Source of the DNA: Streptomyces monashensis
GTDB lineage: Bacteria > Actinomycetota > Actinomycetes > Streptomycetales > Streptomycetaceae
Direction of reading: 5' to 3'
DNA length: 35,134 nucleotides
NCBI RefSeq assembly: GCF_001866665.1
Contig: NZ_MLYO01000074.1
Coordinates: 1 to 35,134, forward strand
Both the position numbers and the translations under genes were made by a program. Below are positions 14,659 to 22,587 of this stretch, piece after piece; within the stretch, counting starts at the first letter, position 1; each line of letters begins with the position of its first letter. The notes beneath the pieces were generated by a model that did no database searches, was not told where the DNA came from, and saw nothing but the letters and a program-made list of their open reading frames with translations.

Positions 14659-17022
14659 TCAGGCCTCGGGCAGCGCCTGTTCGGCCCAGATGGTCTTGCC
14701 GCGGCCGGTCTGCCGGCTGCCCCAGCGCTGGGTGAGCTGGGCGACCAGGAGCAGTCCGCGGCCGCCCTCGTCGTAGTCGTTGGCCCGGCGCAGGTGCGGG
14801 GAGGTGGAACTGGCGTCGGAGACCTCGCAGATGAGGGCGCGGTCGCGGATCAGGCGGAGCTGGATGGGCGGTTCGCCGTAGCGGATGGCGTTGGTGACGA
14901 GTTCGCTGACGACGAGTTCGGTGACGAAGGCGGCCTCGTCCAGCCCCCATGCGGTGAGTTGTGCACCTGCCGCCTGCCGGAAGGTGGCGACCTCGGCGGG
15001 GTCGGGCGGCACGTCCCAGGTGGCGACGCGGTCGGCGCCGAGCGCGCGGGTGCGGACGAGGAGCAGGGCGACGTCGTCCCCGGGCTGGTGGGGCAGGACG
15101 GCCTTCAGGACGCTGTCGCACAGGGCGTCGAGGGAGCCCGCGGGTGCGGTCAGGGCCCGGCACAGGGCGTCGGTGGCGCCGTCGAAGTCCCGGTCGCGGT
15201 CCTCGAGCAGTCCGTCGGTGTAGAGCGCGACGACGGAGCCCTCGGGCAGGTCCAGTTCGGTCGCCTCGAACGGCAGTCCGCCGACGCCGAGCGGCGGTCC
15301 GGCGGTCATGGGGACGGTCTCGGCGGTGCCGCCGGGCAGGACGACGGCCGGGGCCGGGTGGCCGGCGGCGGCCAGGGTGAGCCGCCGCGAGACCGGGTCG
15401 TAGACGGCGTACAGGCAGGTGGCGCCGAGTTCGGCGACCTCCTCGCCGCTGTCCTCGGCGGCGAGCAGGAGAACCAGGTCGTCGAGGTGGGTGAGGAGTT
15501 CGTCCGGCGGCAGGTCGACGTCGGCGAGGGTGCGTACGGCCGTGCGCAGCCTGCCCATGGTGGCCGAGGACTGGATGCCGTGGCCCACCACGTCGCCCAC
15601 GACCAGGGCGACCCGGCCGCCGGAGAGCGGGATGACGTCGAACCAGTCGCCGCCGATGCCGGCCAGCGAGCCGCACGGCAGGTACCGGTGGGCCACGTCG
15701 AGCGCGACCTGTCCGGACAGGCCGCGCGGGAGCAGGCTGTGCTGGAGGGCGAGGGCGGTGCTGCGCTCCCGGGCGAAGCGGCGGGCGTTGTCGATGCAGA
15801 CGGCGGCGCGGCTGCCGAGTTCCTCGGCGAAGACCGCGTCGTCGGGGCCGTACGCGTCGGGGTGGGCCATGCGGACGCAGACCGCGACGCCGAGCGTGGT
15901 GCCGCGGGCACGCAGCGGCACCGCGAGCACGGAGTGGGCACCGTCGCGGAAGGGGCGGCCCTCGGGCGAGCGGAGGTTGCGCTCCTCGAGCCACTTCACG
16001 AACTCCGGCTCGCCGGCCTGGCTGAGGACGGAGTGGCCTTCACGCAGGGCGCTGGCGAGCGGTGAGCAGGGCTCGTAGGCGTCGGCCTCGCCGAGGTGCA
16101 CTGCCGCGCCGGGGTTGCCCGCGTGGGTGGAGCCGTGGGCGACACGCCGGAGGGTGACGGGGCCGTCCGGGATCATCGGCGGCTCCTCCGTGCCGAGCAC
16201 CCAGTCGAGCAGGTTCACGCTGGCGAAGTCGGCGTAGCGCGGCACGAGCAGTTCGACCAGTTCCTCGGCGGTGCGGACCACGTCGAGGGTCGTGCCGATG
16301 GCGGCCGCGGCCTCGTTGAGCAGGACCAGGCGTGCCTGGGCCCAGTACTGTTCGCTGCTGTCGAGGGCGGCGAGGGCGACCGCGGTCAGGGTGCCGGAGT
16401 CGTCGTGCAGGGGCCACATCTCCGTGGTCCAGGCGTGCTCCCGGTTGAGGGCGGGGGCGCCGGTGAAGCTCTCGTAGCGCAGCGCCCGGCCGGTCTCGGC
16501 GACCTGGCGCAGGTGAGCGAGGAAGCCGCGGCTGTGCTCGACGTCCTCGACGGTGTCCAGGAAGTGCCGGCCGATCAGCGCCTCCTCGGGGACGCCGAGG
16601 ACGTGCCCGGCGGCGACGTTGGCGCGCAGGTAGTGCTGTTTGAGGTCGAAGACGGACATCGACATGGAGGCCTGCTCGAAGGCCTGGGCTGCCAGGGCCG
16701 TGGCGGGCGGGTGGGCCGTCACGACGAAACCGGCGGGCTCGCCGTCGGCGCCGTCCACGGGGAGCGCGGTGAGGGCCAGCGGGACACGGTGGCCGTCACG
16801 ATGCCGCAGGACGACAGTGCCGGTCCGGGCGGCGAGGAGCTCGCCGGGGATGTCCTCGGCGAGCAGGCCGGCCGCCGGGCGGCCCACGACGTCCGCGGCC
16901 GGGTGGCCCGTGAGCTGTCGCGCGCCGTCGCTCCACCCGGTCACGGTGCCGACGGCATCGATGATCGCCACTGCGGCGACATGCTTCATACGCCCAAGGA
17001 TGTTCCGATTGTTCCGGCGCAT
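14659..17022 (-). CDS. PAS-PAS-GAF-SpoIIE phosphatase with C-terminal GHKL ATPase domain
   Basis: A 787-residue cytoplasmic signalling protein. In order: a PAS fold (about 15-105), a second PAS (about 113-225, MSMSVFDLKQHYLRAN), a GAF domain (about 240-415), a SpoIIE/PP2C phosphatase (about 425-660) with GGDWFD (457-462), VVGDVVGHG (474-482), YTDG (601-604) and GDDVALL (648-654), and a GHKL anti-sigma-type kinase domain (about 668-787) with N-box SELVTNA (706-712), D736 and GGRGLLLV (753-760). One chain thus holds both phosphatase and kinase of an anti-sigma partner-switching module, tuned by PAS/GAF sensing. ATG 17022 is taken; TTG 17025 or ATG 16989 are alternatives. No STAS gene is nearby. 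Confidence 0.92.
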   Translation of the reverse strand: MRRNNRNILGRMKHVAAVAIIDAVGTVTGWSDGARQLTGHPAADVVGRPAAGLLAEDIPGELLAARTGTVVLRHRDGHRVPLALTALPVDGADGEPAGFVVTAHPPATALAAQAFEQASMSMSVFDLKQHYLRANVAAGHVLGVPEEALIGRHFLDTVEDVEHSRGFLAHLRQVAETGRALRYESFTGAPALNREHAWTTEMWPLHDDSGTLTAVALAALDSSEQYWAQARLVLLNEAAAAIGTTLDVVRTAEELVELLVPRYADFASVNLLDWVLGTEEPPMIPDGPVTLRRVAHGSTHAGNPGAAVHLGEADAYEPCSPLASALREGHSVLSQAGEPEFVKWLEERNLRSPEGRPFRDGAHSVLAVPLRARGTTLGVAVCVRMAHPDAYGPDDAVFAEELGSRAAVCIDNARRFARERSTALALQHSLLPRGLSGQVALDVAHRYLPCGSLAGIGGDWFDVIPLSGGRVALVVGDVVGHGIQSSATMGRLRTAVRTLADVDLPPDELLTHLDDLVLLLAAEDSGEEVAELGATCLYAVYDPVSRRLTLAAAGHPAPAVVLPGGTAETVPMTAGPPLGVGGLPFEATELDLPEGSVVALYTDGLLEDRDRDFDGATDALCRALTAPAGSLDALCDSVLKAVLPHQPGDDVALLLVRTRALGADRVATWDVPPDPAEVATFRQAAGAQLTAWGLDEAAFVTELVVSELVTNAIRYGEPPIQLRLIRDRALICEVSDASSTSPHLRRANDYDEGGRGLLLVAQLTQRWGSRQTGRGKTIWAEQALPEA

Positions 17023-17045
17023 CAAGCGCGCCGGTGGCGCCCGGT

Positions 17046-17513
17046 TCAGCCCTGGTGGGCGCGCAGGGCCGCGAGAGCCCGGTCGGCGTGGGTGTTCATG
17101 CGCAGCTCGCTGCGCACGACCTCCAGCACGGTGCGGTCCTGGGCGATGACATAGGTGACACGTTTGGTGGGGGCGAGGGAGAAACCGCGCTTGACGCCGA
17201 ACCGCTCCCGCACGGTGCCGTCGGCGTCGGAGAGCAGCGGCATGCCGAGGCTGTGGGCACCGGAGAATTCCTGCTGCTTGTCGACCGTGTCACCGCTGAT
17301 GCCGACGGGCCGGGCCCCGGCGGCGGCGAACTCGGCGGCGAGGTCGCGGAAGTGGCAGGCCTCGGCGGTGCAGCCGGGGGTCATGGCGGCGGGGTAGAAG
17401 AAGAGGACCACGGGCCCGTCGGCCAGCAGCTCGGTGAGCCTGCGGGTGGTGCCCGTCTCGTCGGGCAGAGCGAAGTCCTCGACCCTGCTCCCGATCTCGA
17501 TGCGTTCGGTCAC
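17046..17513 (-). CDS. bcp: Peroxiredoxin, Bcp/PrxQ type
   Basis: A 155-residue thiol peroxidase of the AhpC/TSA superfamily, Bcp branch, which reduces peroxides in the cytoplasm using thioredoxin. The peroxidatic cysteine is C48 in TPGCTAEAC and the resolving cysteine C53, the five-residue spacing of Bcp/PrxQ. FFYPAAMTPGC replaces the usual FYPKDxTPGC. The start is GTG 17513, seven bases after GAGGAGG (17521-17527); a longer frame would add an Arg/Pro-rich tail with no family match. It lies downstream of the MarR gene on the same strand but is separated from it by a hairpin and a TAATAT -10-like word, so it probably has its own promoter. Confidence 0.92.
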   Translation of the reverse strand: MTERIEIGSRVEDFALPDETGTTRRLTELLADGPVVLFFYPAAMTPGCTAEACHFRDLAAEFAAAGARPVGISGDTVDKQQEFSGAHSLGMPLLSDADGTVRERFGVKRGFSLAPTKRVTYVIAQDRTVLEVVRSELRMNTHADRALAALRAHQG

Positions 17514-17595
17514 GACCGTCCCTCCTCGTTTCGGGCGACTGCGCGCCCCGTCGCGCCGGCCGCACCGCGTTTCGGCCCGGCCGGCCTGCGGCCGG

Positions 17596-17601
17596 ATATT
17601 A
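17596..17601 (-). promoter_or_regulatory. TAATAT -10-like element of the peroxiredoxin gene
   Basis: On the minus strand TAATAT stands out in GC-rich sequence, 82 bases before the peroxiredoxin start. No good -35 is visible at 17-18 bp, so this is a tentative call. Confidence 0.35.
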
Positions 17602-17613
17602 CTGGACGGTAAA

Positions 17614-17637
17614 GGGGGCGACCGCACCGCCGCCCCC
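17614..17637 (-). terminator. Hairpin after the MarR gene
   Basis: GGGGGCG and CGCCCCC pair around a 10-base loop, 16 bases past the stop codon of the minus-strand MarR gene. On that strand it is followed by CTTTACC, a weak T-rich tail. Confidence 0.5.
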
Positions 17638-17652
17638 TACGACGACGGACCG

Positions 17653-18180
17653 TCAGCCCGTCACCGGCGAGGCGGCGTCGGCCTCCCGGCCGGAGTCCTC
17701 CTCGACCGTGTACGCGAGGAAGTCGTCGACCATGCGGTGGAAGAGCGTCGCCATCTGCCGCAGCTCCTCGGGCCGCCAGCCGGCGAGGGCGAGCTGCATC
17801 CCCCGGGCCCCGGCCTCCCGGATCCGTCCGACGGCCTCCCGCCCGGCGTCGGTCAGCTGGATCCGCTGAGCCCGCCGGTCGTCGGGGTCCGGGACCCGGC
17901 TGACGTAGCCGGCCCGCTGGAGCTGCTGGACGGTCCGGGTCACGTGCGAGGCCTCCACGCCCAGGCGCTGCGCCAGCTCGCCCGGCCGCAACGGCTCGGA
18001 GTCGGCGATCTGCCGCAGCAACGCCACCGCGGCCCGGTCCAGCGGCACACCGGCCAGCCCCATCAGCCGCTCGTGCTGCCGGGATCGCGTACTGAGGTAG
18101 GTGACGCGCGTCAGAGCGCGCTCGATCTCGACGACCTCCGGGGAGGCGACGGGCAGGTCGGACAGAGATTCCGTGGGCAT
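17653..18180 (-). CDS. MarR-family transcriptional regulator
   Basis: A 175-residue winged-helix repressor. The recognition region LRPGELAQRLGVEASHVTRTV and the wing signature DPDDRRAQRIQLTDAGR are typical of MarR proteins, which act as dimers and are released by phenolic ligands or by thiol oxidation. No cysteine is present, so redox sensing through Cys is ruled out. ATG 18180 has GGTGG a few bases upstream; GTG 18186 would add two residues. It is divergent from the monooxygenase-like gene at 18345, the likely target, with an AAGT/ACTT element next to its own start, and is followed on its strand by a peroxiredoxin gene. Confidence 0.88.
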   Translation of the reverse strand: MPTESLSDLPVASPEVVEIERALTRVTYLSTRSRQHERLMGLAGVPLDRAAVALLRQIADSEPLRPGELAQRLGVEASHVTRTVQQLQRAGYVSRVPDPDDRRAQRIQLTDAGREAVGRIREAGARGMQLALAGWRPEELRQMATLFHRMVDDFLAYTVEEDSGREADAASPVTG

Positions 18181-18207
18181 GCCCACCAGTCTATCAGTTC
18201 GTTGCGT

Positions 18208-18221
18208 AAGTCAAGTAACTT
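18208..18221. promoter_or_regulatory. AAGTCAAGTAACTT element between MarR and monooxygenase genes
   Basis: The site holds the perfect palindrome AAGT-A-ACTT and a direct AAGT repeat. It lies about 28 bp upstream of the MarR start and overlaps a TTGACT -35-like word on the minus strand. It is a likely autoregulatory MarR operator that could also serve the divergent gene. Confidence 0.45.
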
Positions 18222-18344
18222 CCGCAGACCTTTGCCCGACGCCGGCCGACGCCACCGGACGCGTGTCGTACGGGCCGCCCCCCGGCACCCCCGTGCTGCA
18301 ATCGGCAGAACCACGACCCACCCCGAGGAACCCCGGAGGAACCC

Positions 18345-18632
18345 ATGGCCTTCGCCGTCGTCGCCCAGTACCAGTGCGCGCCCGCCGATGTGGACACCGT
18401 GCGTGACGCGCTGCGCAAGATGCGCGAACTGGTCGCGTCCGAGCCCGCGAACCTCGCCTACGAGGCGCACGAGGTGGTGGACCAGCCAGGGGCGTTCCTG
18501 CTGTACGAGCGGTACACCGACCGCGACGGCTTCGAGGCGCACAAGCGGACGGACCACTTCGCGGAGCTGATCCGGGGCACGGTGTTCCCGTTGCTGAAGG
18601 AGCGGACCATCACCTTCGCCGAGACCGTCTGA
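18345..18632 (+). CDS. Antibiotic-biosynthesis-monooxygenase-fold protein (putative quinol monooxygenase)
   Basis: A 95-residue single-domain protein of the ABM/YgiN ferredoxin-like dimeric fold: FAVVAQYQCAPADVDTVRDAL at the start, then FLLYERYTDRDGFEAHKRTDHF, the signature where a His lines the pocket. Relatives are cofactor-free quinol monooxygenases or detoxify small aromatics. ATG 18345 has CGGAGGA at 18334-18340. Its divergent partner is a MarR regulator of the kind that senses phenolics, so it may be a small quinone or phenol stress response with the peroxiredoxin nearby. That functional link is inference. Confidence 0.85.
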   Translation: MAFAVVAQYQCAPADVDTVRDALRKMRELVASEPANLAYEAHEVVDQPGAFLLYERYTDRDGFEAHKRTDHFAELIRGTVFPLLKERTITFAETV

Positions 18633-18768
18633 CCCGGACGCCCCGGGCGCCGCCCCGGAACGCGTCGTCCGGACCCGGGCCGAGACGGGCGGCACGGCGG
18701 AACGCCGGTCCGCTCCGGCGCAGGCGGGCGGGGTAGCGGCGCGGGGGTTCGTCCCGGGGGACGTCCCG

Positions 18769-18786
18769 GGTGTCCCCGGGGACACC
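18769..18786. terminator. 18-bp palindrome downstream of the monooxygenase gene
   Basis: GGTGTCCCCGGGGACACC is a perfect palindrome 136 bp past the stop codon. It is followed at once by CGGAA-CGGCA-TTCCG. The gap of 240 bp holds no gene. It could be a late terminator or a site upstream of the SH3 gene. Confidence 0.35.
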
Positions 18787-18821
18787 GGAACGGCATTCCG
18801 GCGGCGCGCCACGGAAACGCT

Positions 18822-18862
18822 GGCTGTCGTGATCACTGCTCGTGGTCACGAGAACGACAGCC
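18822..18862 (+). promoter_or_regulatory. 5'-UTR hairpin ending at the Shine-Dalgarno of the SH3 gene
   Basis: GGCTGTCGT (18822-18830) pairs perfectly with ACGACAGCC (18854-18862). Inside lie the nested palindromes GTGATCAC and CTCGTG-GT-CACGAG. The GGAGG ribosome-binding site follows immediately. A structured leader here could control translation or mRNA life. It matches no riboswitch class known to me. Confidence 0.45.
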
Positions 18863-18872
18863 GGAGGTTGCC

Positions 18873-19415
18873 ATGATCCGACAGACCCTCAAGGGCGGTC
18901 TGCTGGCCACGGTCGCGGTCCTCGCATTCCTGCCCACGGCGGCCGGGGCCGCGCCCGTCGACGCCGCCGCCTCGTCCCCGGTACCCGGCGCGATCAGCCA
19001 GTACCGCGCCGACCACAACCACCACGCCCCGTACCGCATCCACCACCGCAGGCACTCCGCGTACCGCCTGCACCGCCACCACCTGCGCCGCGCGTACCAC
19101 GCCCGCCGGTTCCACCACTACACCGTCCAGGGAATGGCGTACCGCCCGGTCGGCGCGGCGGCACCGTACCGCGTCCGTCCGTACCGCACCTACGGCCGCG
19201 TCACCACCGGGTACGCGGGACTCAACGTCCGATCCGGCCCGGGCACCGGCTACCGGGTGATCGGCCACCGGCAGGCGGGCCGGTACCTGCACCTCACCTG
19301 CCGGACGCACGGCTCGTGGGTCCACGGCAACCGCACCTGGTACCGCCTCGCCCACCACAGGGGCTACGTCTCGGCGTACTACGTCCGCACCCGCCGCGCC
19401 CTGCCCTGGTGCTGA
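18873..19415 (+). CDS. Secreted His/Tyr/Arg-rich protein with SH3 domain
   Basis: A 180-residue exported protein. Residues 1-27 form a signal peptide (MIRQTLKGG, hydrophobic core, AGA-AP cleavage region). Residues 45-83 are extremely basic and rich in His, Tyr and Arg, with an imperfect ten-residue repeat: HAPYRIHHRR, HSAYRLHRHH, LRRAYHARRF. Residues 110-172 are a bacterial SH3 domain (GYAGLNVRSGPGTGYRVIG, then VSAYYV), which usually binds cell-wall peptides. Two cysteines, C143 and C180 (the last residue), could form a disulfide. The protein probably sits in the wall; the His-rich part could bind metal or anionic wall polymers. ATG 18873 follows GGAGG. Confidence 0.82.
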   Translation: MIRQTLKGGLLATVAVLAFLPTAAGAAPVDAAASSPVPGAISQYRADHNHHAPYRIHHRRHSAYRLHRHHLRRAYHARRFHHYTVQGMAYRPVGAAAPYRVRPYRTYGRVTTGYAGLNVRSGPGTGYRVIGHRQAGRYLHLTCRTHGSWVHGNRTWYRLAHHRGYVSAYYVRTRRALPWC

Positions 19416-19443
19416 CGGCCCCTCACCGCCGCACCACTCAGAC

Positions 19444-19483
19444 ACCGAAGGCCCGTTCGACGATCCCCGAACGGGCCTTCGGT
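19444..19483 (+). terminator. Perfect 16-pair hairpin terminator
   Basis: ACCGAAGGCCCGTTCG pairs perfectly with CGAACGGGCCTTCGGT around an 8-base loop, 28 bases after the SH3 gene. Confidence 0.85.
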
Positions 19484-19571
19484 ACGCCCACGCTTCACCT
19501 TCCTCATACCTCACCGTGTGTTGCGCACGCCGCACTCCCGGGAAGCCATTCCGACAACAGGGGCGAAACCT

Positions 19572-19590
19572 CCCATAGGGGAGCCCATAG
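19572..19590 (+). repeat. CCCATAG direct repeat before the XRE gene
   Basis: CCCATAG occurs at 19572-19578 and again at 19584-19590, a 12-base period, about one helical turn. Each copy is followed by (G/C)GG. It may be a regulator-binding pair for the gene at 19616, or chance. Confidence 0.25.
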
Positions 19591-19615
19591 CGGAAAAGGG
19601 AGTCGAGGACGCACG

Positions 19616-20455
19616 ATGCGGCACCCTCAGGCATCGACAGCATCGACATCGACCACGCCGGACGAGCCACTGGTGGCGGGACTGCGCGCGCTGAAGGACC
19701 GCACGGGACTGAGCCTGGCGGCGCTCGCCGCCCGCACTCCGTACAGCAAGTCCGCGTGGCACCGCTATCTGTCCGGCGGCACGCCGCCACCCCGGCCCGC
19801 CGTGGAGGCGCTGTGCCGGCTCGCCGGCGCCGATCCCGACGCCGTGCTCGCCGAGTGGGCTCCGGTGGATGCGAGCGACATGCCCCCGCCGGCGCCGGAC
19901 ACGACGGACGGGCCGGACACGACGGGCGCGAACTGCGCCGAGGAGTCCGGCCGGGTTCGGTCACGCCGCGCGTCCGGTCGCCCCTTCTGGCTGCCGCTGT
20001 CGGCGCTCGCCGTGTTCGGCGCGGTCACGGCAGTGGCCGCCACCGTGATCCTGGCCGCCCGTCCGGGCACCGCGCCCACCGCGCACACGCTGCCGGCGGT
20101 GCCGCGCTGCCACGCCCGCTCGTGCCGGGGCGAGCTGCCCGACGCCTCGGTGTGCGCCCGGGACGCGCGCACCACAAGCTCGGTCACCGACCCCGCCTAC
20201 ACGGTCCGGCTGCGCTGGTCGGCGGCGTGCGGCACCGTCTGGTCCCAGGTCCGGCTGCGCTCGGCACGGGCCCACGAGGTGTCGGTACGGAAGGGGGAGG
20301 ACGTGCTGTCGGCCAGCTATCCGGCGGACGACACCGCCGGCGACAGCAGTCCGATGCTGTCGGTGTCCTCGCCCCAGGGCGTGGAGGCGTGCGCCGAGGT
20401 GGGCGGGGAACTGGCGTGCACGGGGCGGGACGTGACGCCGGCCGACCTGGGGTGA
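19616..20455 (+). CDS. Membrane-tethered XRE regulator with extracellular DUF2690 domain
   Basis: A 279-residue protein. Residues 19-82 are a cytoplasmic XRE-type helix-turn-helix (LRALKDRTGLSLAALAARTP, YSKSAWHRYLSG). A Pro/Thr-rich linker follows, then one transmembrane helix (about 124-148) and an outside DUF2690 domain with six cysteines (165, 170, 180, 205, 259, 268) that probably pair in disulfides. This XRE-TM-DUF2690 build is common in Streptomyces; it should sense something outside the membrane, but its signal and targets are unknown. ATG 19616 has GAGGA about seven bases upstream. It stands alone between a strong terminator and the dehydrogenase operators. Confidence 0.85.
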   Translation: MRHPQASTASTSTTPDEPLVAGLRALKDRTGLSLAALAARTPYSKSAWHRYLSGGTPPPRPAVEALCRLAGADPDAVLAEWAPVDASDMPPPAPDTTDGPDTTGANCAEESGRVRSRRASGRPFWLPLSALAVFGAVTAVAATVILAARPGTAPTAHTLPAVPRCHARSCRGELPDASVCARDARTTSSVTDPAYTVRLRWSAACGTVWSQVRLRSARAHEVSVRKGEDVLSASYPADDTAGDSSPMLSVSSPQGVEACAEVGGELACTGRDVTPADLG

Positions 20456-20522
20456 CCTTACGCGCGGGCCGGGCGGGTCAGCCGCCGCGACGGGGGTCCA
20501 CAGCACCCCGAGAATCACTTGC

Positions 20523-20566
20523 TTGACTCAATTAAGTCGCATGTGTTTGCCTAACTCAAGTAAGTC
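20523..20566. promoter_or_regulatory. Two tandem TetR-type operator-like sites before the dehydrogenase
   Basis: GACTCAATTAAGTC at 20525-20538 and AACTCAAGTAAGTC at 20553-20566 match at 12 of 14 positions and start 28 bp apart. The first is near-palindromic (GACTnAATTnAGTC) and overlaps a TTGACT -35-like word. The same half-sites recur in the TetR-MFS gap at 22588-22607, pointing to one shared repressor. Confidence 0.6.
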
Positions 20567-20634
20567 ACCGCGGCGCCGCCCCTTCCCGCCCGCGGTTTCT
20601 CATCCCATCCGGTCTCCCGAGAGCGAGTCACCTC

Positions 20635-21678
20635 ATGGCCACCATGAAGTCCGTACAGACCGGCACCGCCGGGCAGATCGCCGTCGTGGACGTCGAGCGT
20701 CCGCGGCCCGGGCCGAAGGACGTCCTCGTGCGGATCCGCGCCTGCGGCATCTGCGGCACCGACGTCACGTTCCTGCGCATGGGCGGCATGCCGGCCCGGG
20801 CACACCTGGGCGGCGCACTCGTCCCGGTGGCCCTCGGCCATGAGCCGGCCGGGGAGATCGTCGAGGTCGGGGCCGGGGTGACGGGGCTCAAGGCCGGAGA
20901 CCGCGTCGTGGTCAATCCGCAGGACGCGCCCACGGGGATCATCGGCTGCGGCGGGCGGTACGGCGGGATGAGCGAGTACCTGCTGATCGAGAACGCCGTA
21001 CCCGGCCGGAGCGTCGCCGTGTTCCCCGACACCGTGCCCTTCGACGTCGCCTCGCTCAACGAGCCGATGGCGGTCGCCCTGCACTGCGTCAACCGGTCCG
21101 GGGCACAGCCGTCCGAGAAGGTGGCGGTCTTCGGCGCCGGGCCCATCGGACTGGGCGCCGCGATCTGGCTGAAGTTGCGGGGCGTGGCGCACGTGACCGT
21201 GGTCGACGTACTGCCCGACCGGCTTCGCACGGCGCTCGCCGTCGGCGCGGACGCGGTGATCAACTCGGCGGAGGAGGACGCGGCCGCCCGGCTGACCGAG
21301 CTGCACGGACAGAGCGCCAACGCCCTCGGCCGGCCCCGGCCGGGCACCGATGTCTACATCGACGCCGCCGGAGCCGCCGCCGTCTTCGACACCGTCGTCG
21401 GTGCCGCCAAGTGGGGTGCCCGCCTGGTCATGGTCGCCGTGCAGAAGAAGAGCGCCGAGATCGATCTCGGCGGCATGCTGCGCAGCGAGCTGACACTCAT
21501 CGCCTCCCAGGGGTACCCGACCGAGATCTTCGAGGTCACGCCCCAACTGATCGAGCACCATGCGCGCTTCGCCCGCCTGATCAGCCACCGCGTGCCCGTC
21601 ACCGAGGCCGACCACGCCTTCGAGCTGGCGCTCACCCCGGGCGCGGCGGAGAAGGTCGTGGTGACCTTCGATGCGTGA
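20635..21678 (+). CDS. Zinc-dependent alcohol dehydrogenase family protein (MDR)
   Basis: A 347-residue medium-chain dehydrogenase. The catalytic-zinc ligands are in ACGICGTD (C40) and GHEP (H69/E70), with E143 in the NEP segment. The cofactor loop is GAGPIG (167-172), followed by an aspartate-containing VVDVLPDR that favours NAD. The four-cysteine structural-zinc loop of many ADHs is absent: NPQDAPTGIIGCGGRYGG holds a single Cys, as in the threonine and sorbitol dehydrogenase side of the family. ATG 20635 or 20644 may start it. Operators upstream match one in front of the MFS gene, so it is probably controlled by the TetR at 21770. The substrate is unknown. Confidence 0.9.
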   Translation: MATMKSVQTGTAGQIAVVDVERPRPGPKDVLVRIRACGICGTDVTFLRMGGMPARAHLGGALVPVALGHEPAGEIVEVGAGVTGLKAGDRVVVNPQDAPTGIIGCGGRYGGMSEYLLIENAVPGRSVAVFPDTVPFDVASLNEPMAVALHCVNRSGAQPSEKVAVFGAGPIGLGAAIWLKLRGVAHVTVVDVLPDRLRTALAVGADAVINSAEEDAAARLTELHGQSANALGRPRPGTDVYIDAAGAAAVFDTVVGAAKWGARLVMVAVQKKSAEIDLGGMLRSELTLIASQGYPTEIFEVTPQLIEHHARFARLISHRVPVTEADHAFELALTPGAAEKVVVTFDA

Positions 21679-21769
21679 GCGGGTGCGTGAACGCAGGGTG
21701 GGGCGGGCCCGGGTGAGCGGAGGCCAGGCGTGGACGGCTCCGGAGCAGGGGCCCGGGGTCGCGGGGGGG

Positions 21770-22429
21770 TCAGCGCGCGGGGCGTGCCACCGGGGCCAGC
21801 CACAGGCCGACGATCGCGTCGGCGAGCCCGTCGGCCGCACCCGCCCAGGTGGCGCGCGGGGTCGGGGCGCCCTCGGCGAGTGCACGTTCCCGCTCGGCAC
21901 AGGTATGCAGGATCAACTGCCGGACCATCTGGCCGCGTTCGGCACGGACCTCGGGCGGCAGCTCGGGCAGGGCGCGGTTCAGCGCCTCGATCGCCCGGCA
22001 CAGCGCGGGGGAGGTCATGGACTCCTCGACCATGATCTCGTGCAGCGCCGGGTCGGTCATCACCTGCGCGCAGAACCGGGCGTACCAGGTGGGGCTGCCG
22101 AGCCCGGCCAGGTGCTCGGTGACCGGGCGCACCAGGCAGTCGACCCAGTCGCGTACGTCCATGGAGTCGCCGGCCGCCTCCAGCGCACGCTCGCGCAGCG
22201 TCTCGATGCGTTCGGCGTGCCTGCGGGCCACCGCGCGGACCAGGTCCGCCTTGGTGCCGAAGTGGTAGCCGACCGCGGCGTTGTTGCCCTGGCCGGCGGC
22301 CTCGCTGACCTGGCGGTTGGAGACGGCGTACACGCCGTGCTCGGCGAACAGCCGCTCCGCCGCGGTCAGGATCGCCTCCCGGGTCGCGCTCACCTGCTCG
22401 GCCCGCGCCGTCCTGCGCGCCATGCTCAC
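21770..22429 (-). CDS. TetR-family transcriptional repressor
   Basis: A 219-residue TetR protein. The N-terminal HTH reads REAILTAAERLFAEHGVYAV then VSEAAGQGNNAAVGYHFGTK, ending in the family's YHFGTKADL. The all-helical remainder is the ligand-binding and dimer domain; it holds several Cys and Met residues but nothing diagnostic. GTG 22429 is chosen because GGAG lies five bases upstream; ATG 22423 is two residues shorter. It is convergent with the dehydrogenase and divergent from the MFS exporter. The perfect palindrome between it and the exporter is its most likely operator. Confidence 0.9.
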   Translation of the reverse strand: MSMARRTARAEQVSATREAILTAAERLFAEHGVYAVSNRQVSEAAGQGNNAAVGYHFGTKADLVRAVARRHAERIETLRERALEAAGDSMDVRDWVDCLVRPVTEHLAGLGSPTWYARFCAQVMTDPALHEIMVEESMTSPALCRAIEALNRALPELPPEVRAERGQMVRQLILHTCAERERALAEGAPTPRATWAGAADGLADAIVGLWLAPVARPAR

Positions 22430-22587
22430 CACCGCTCCGGGACTGCGCAGCGCCCCGGGGCGGCCAGTCCCACGCACCGCCCCAGGTCCTCGACCGGGGC
22501 GGCGAGGTCCAGCCCGAGAAGCCTACGGTGTGCGCTCGCGCCACCACGGCCAGGCCCCGCGTACGGCGCCTTTTCGGCTCGCTGAAA

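Noticed and set aside
18633..18872. A ydaO-type c-di-AMP riboswitch before the secreted SH3 gene
   Set aside because: Such riboswitches often precede wall-protein genes in actinomycetes, but the conserved core is not seen; only nested stems are present.
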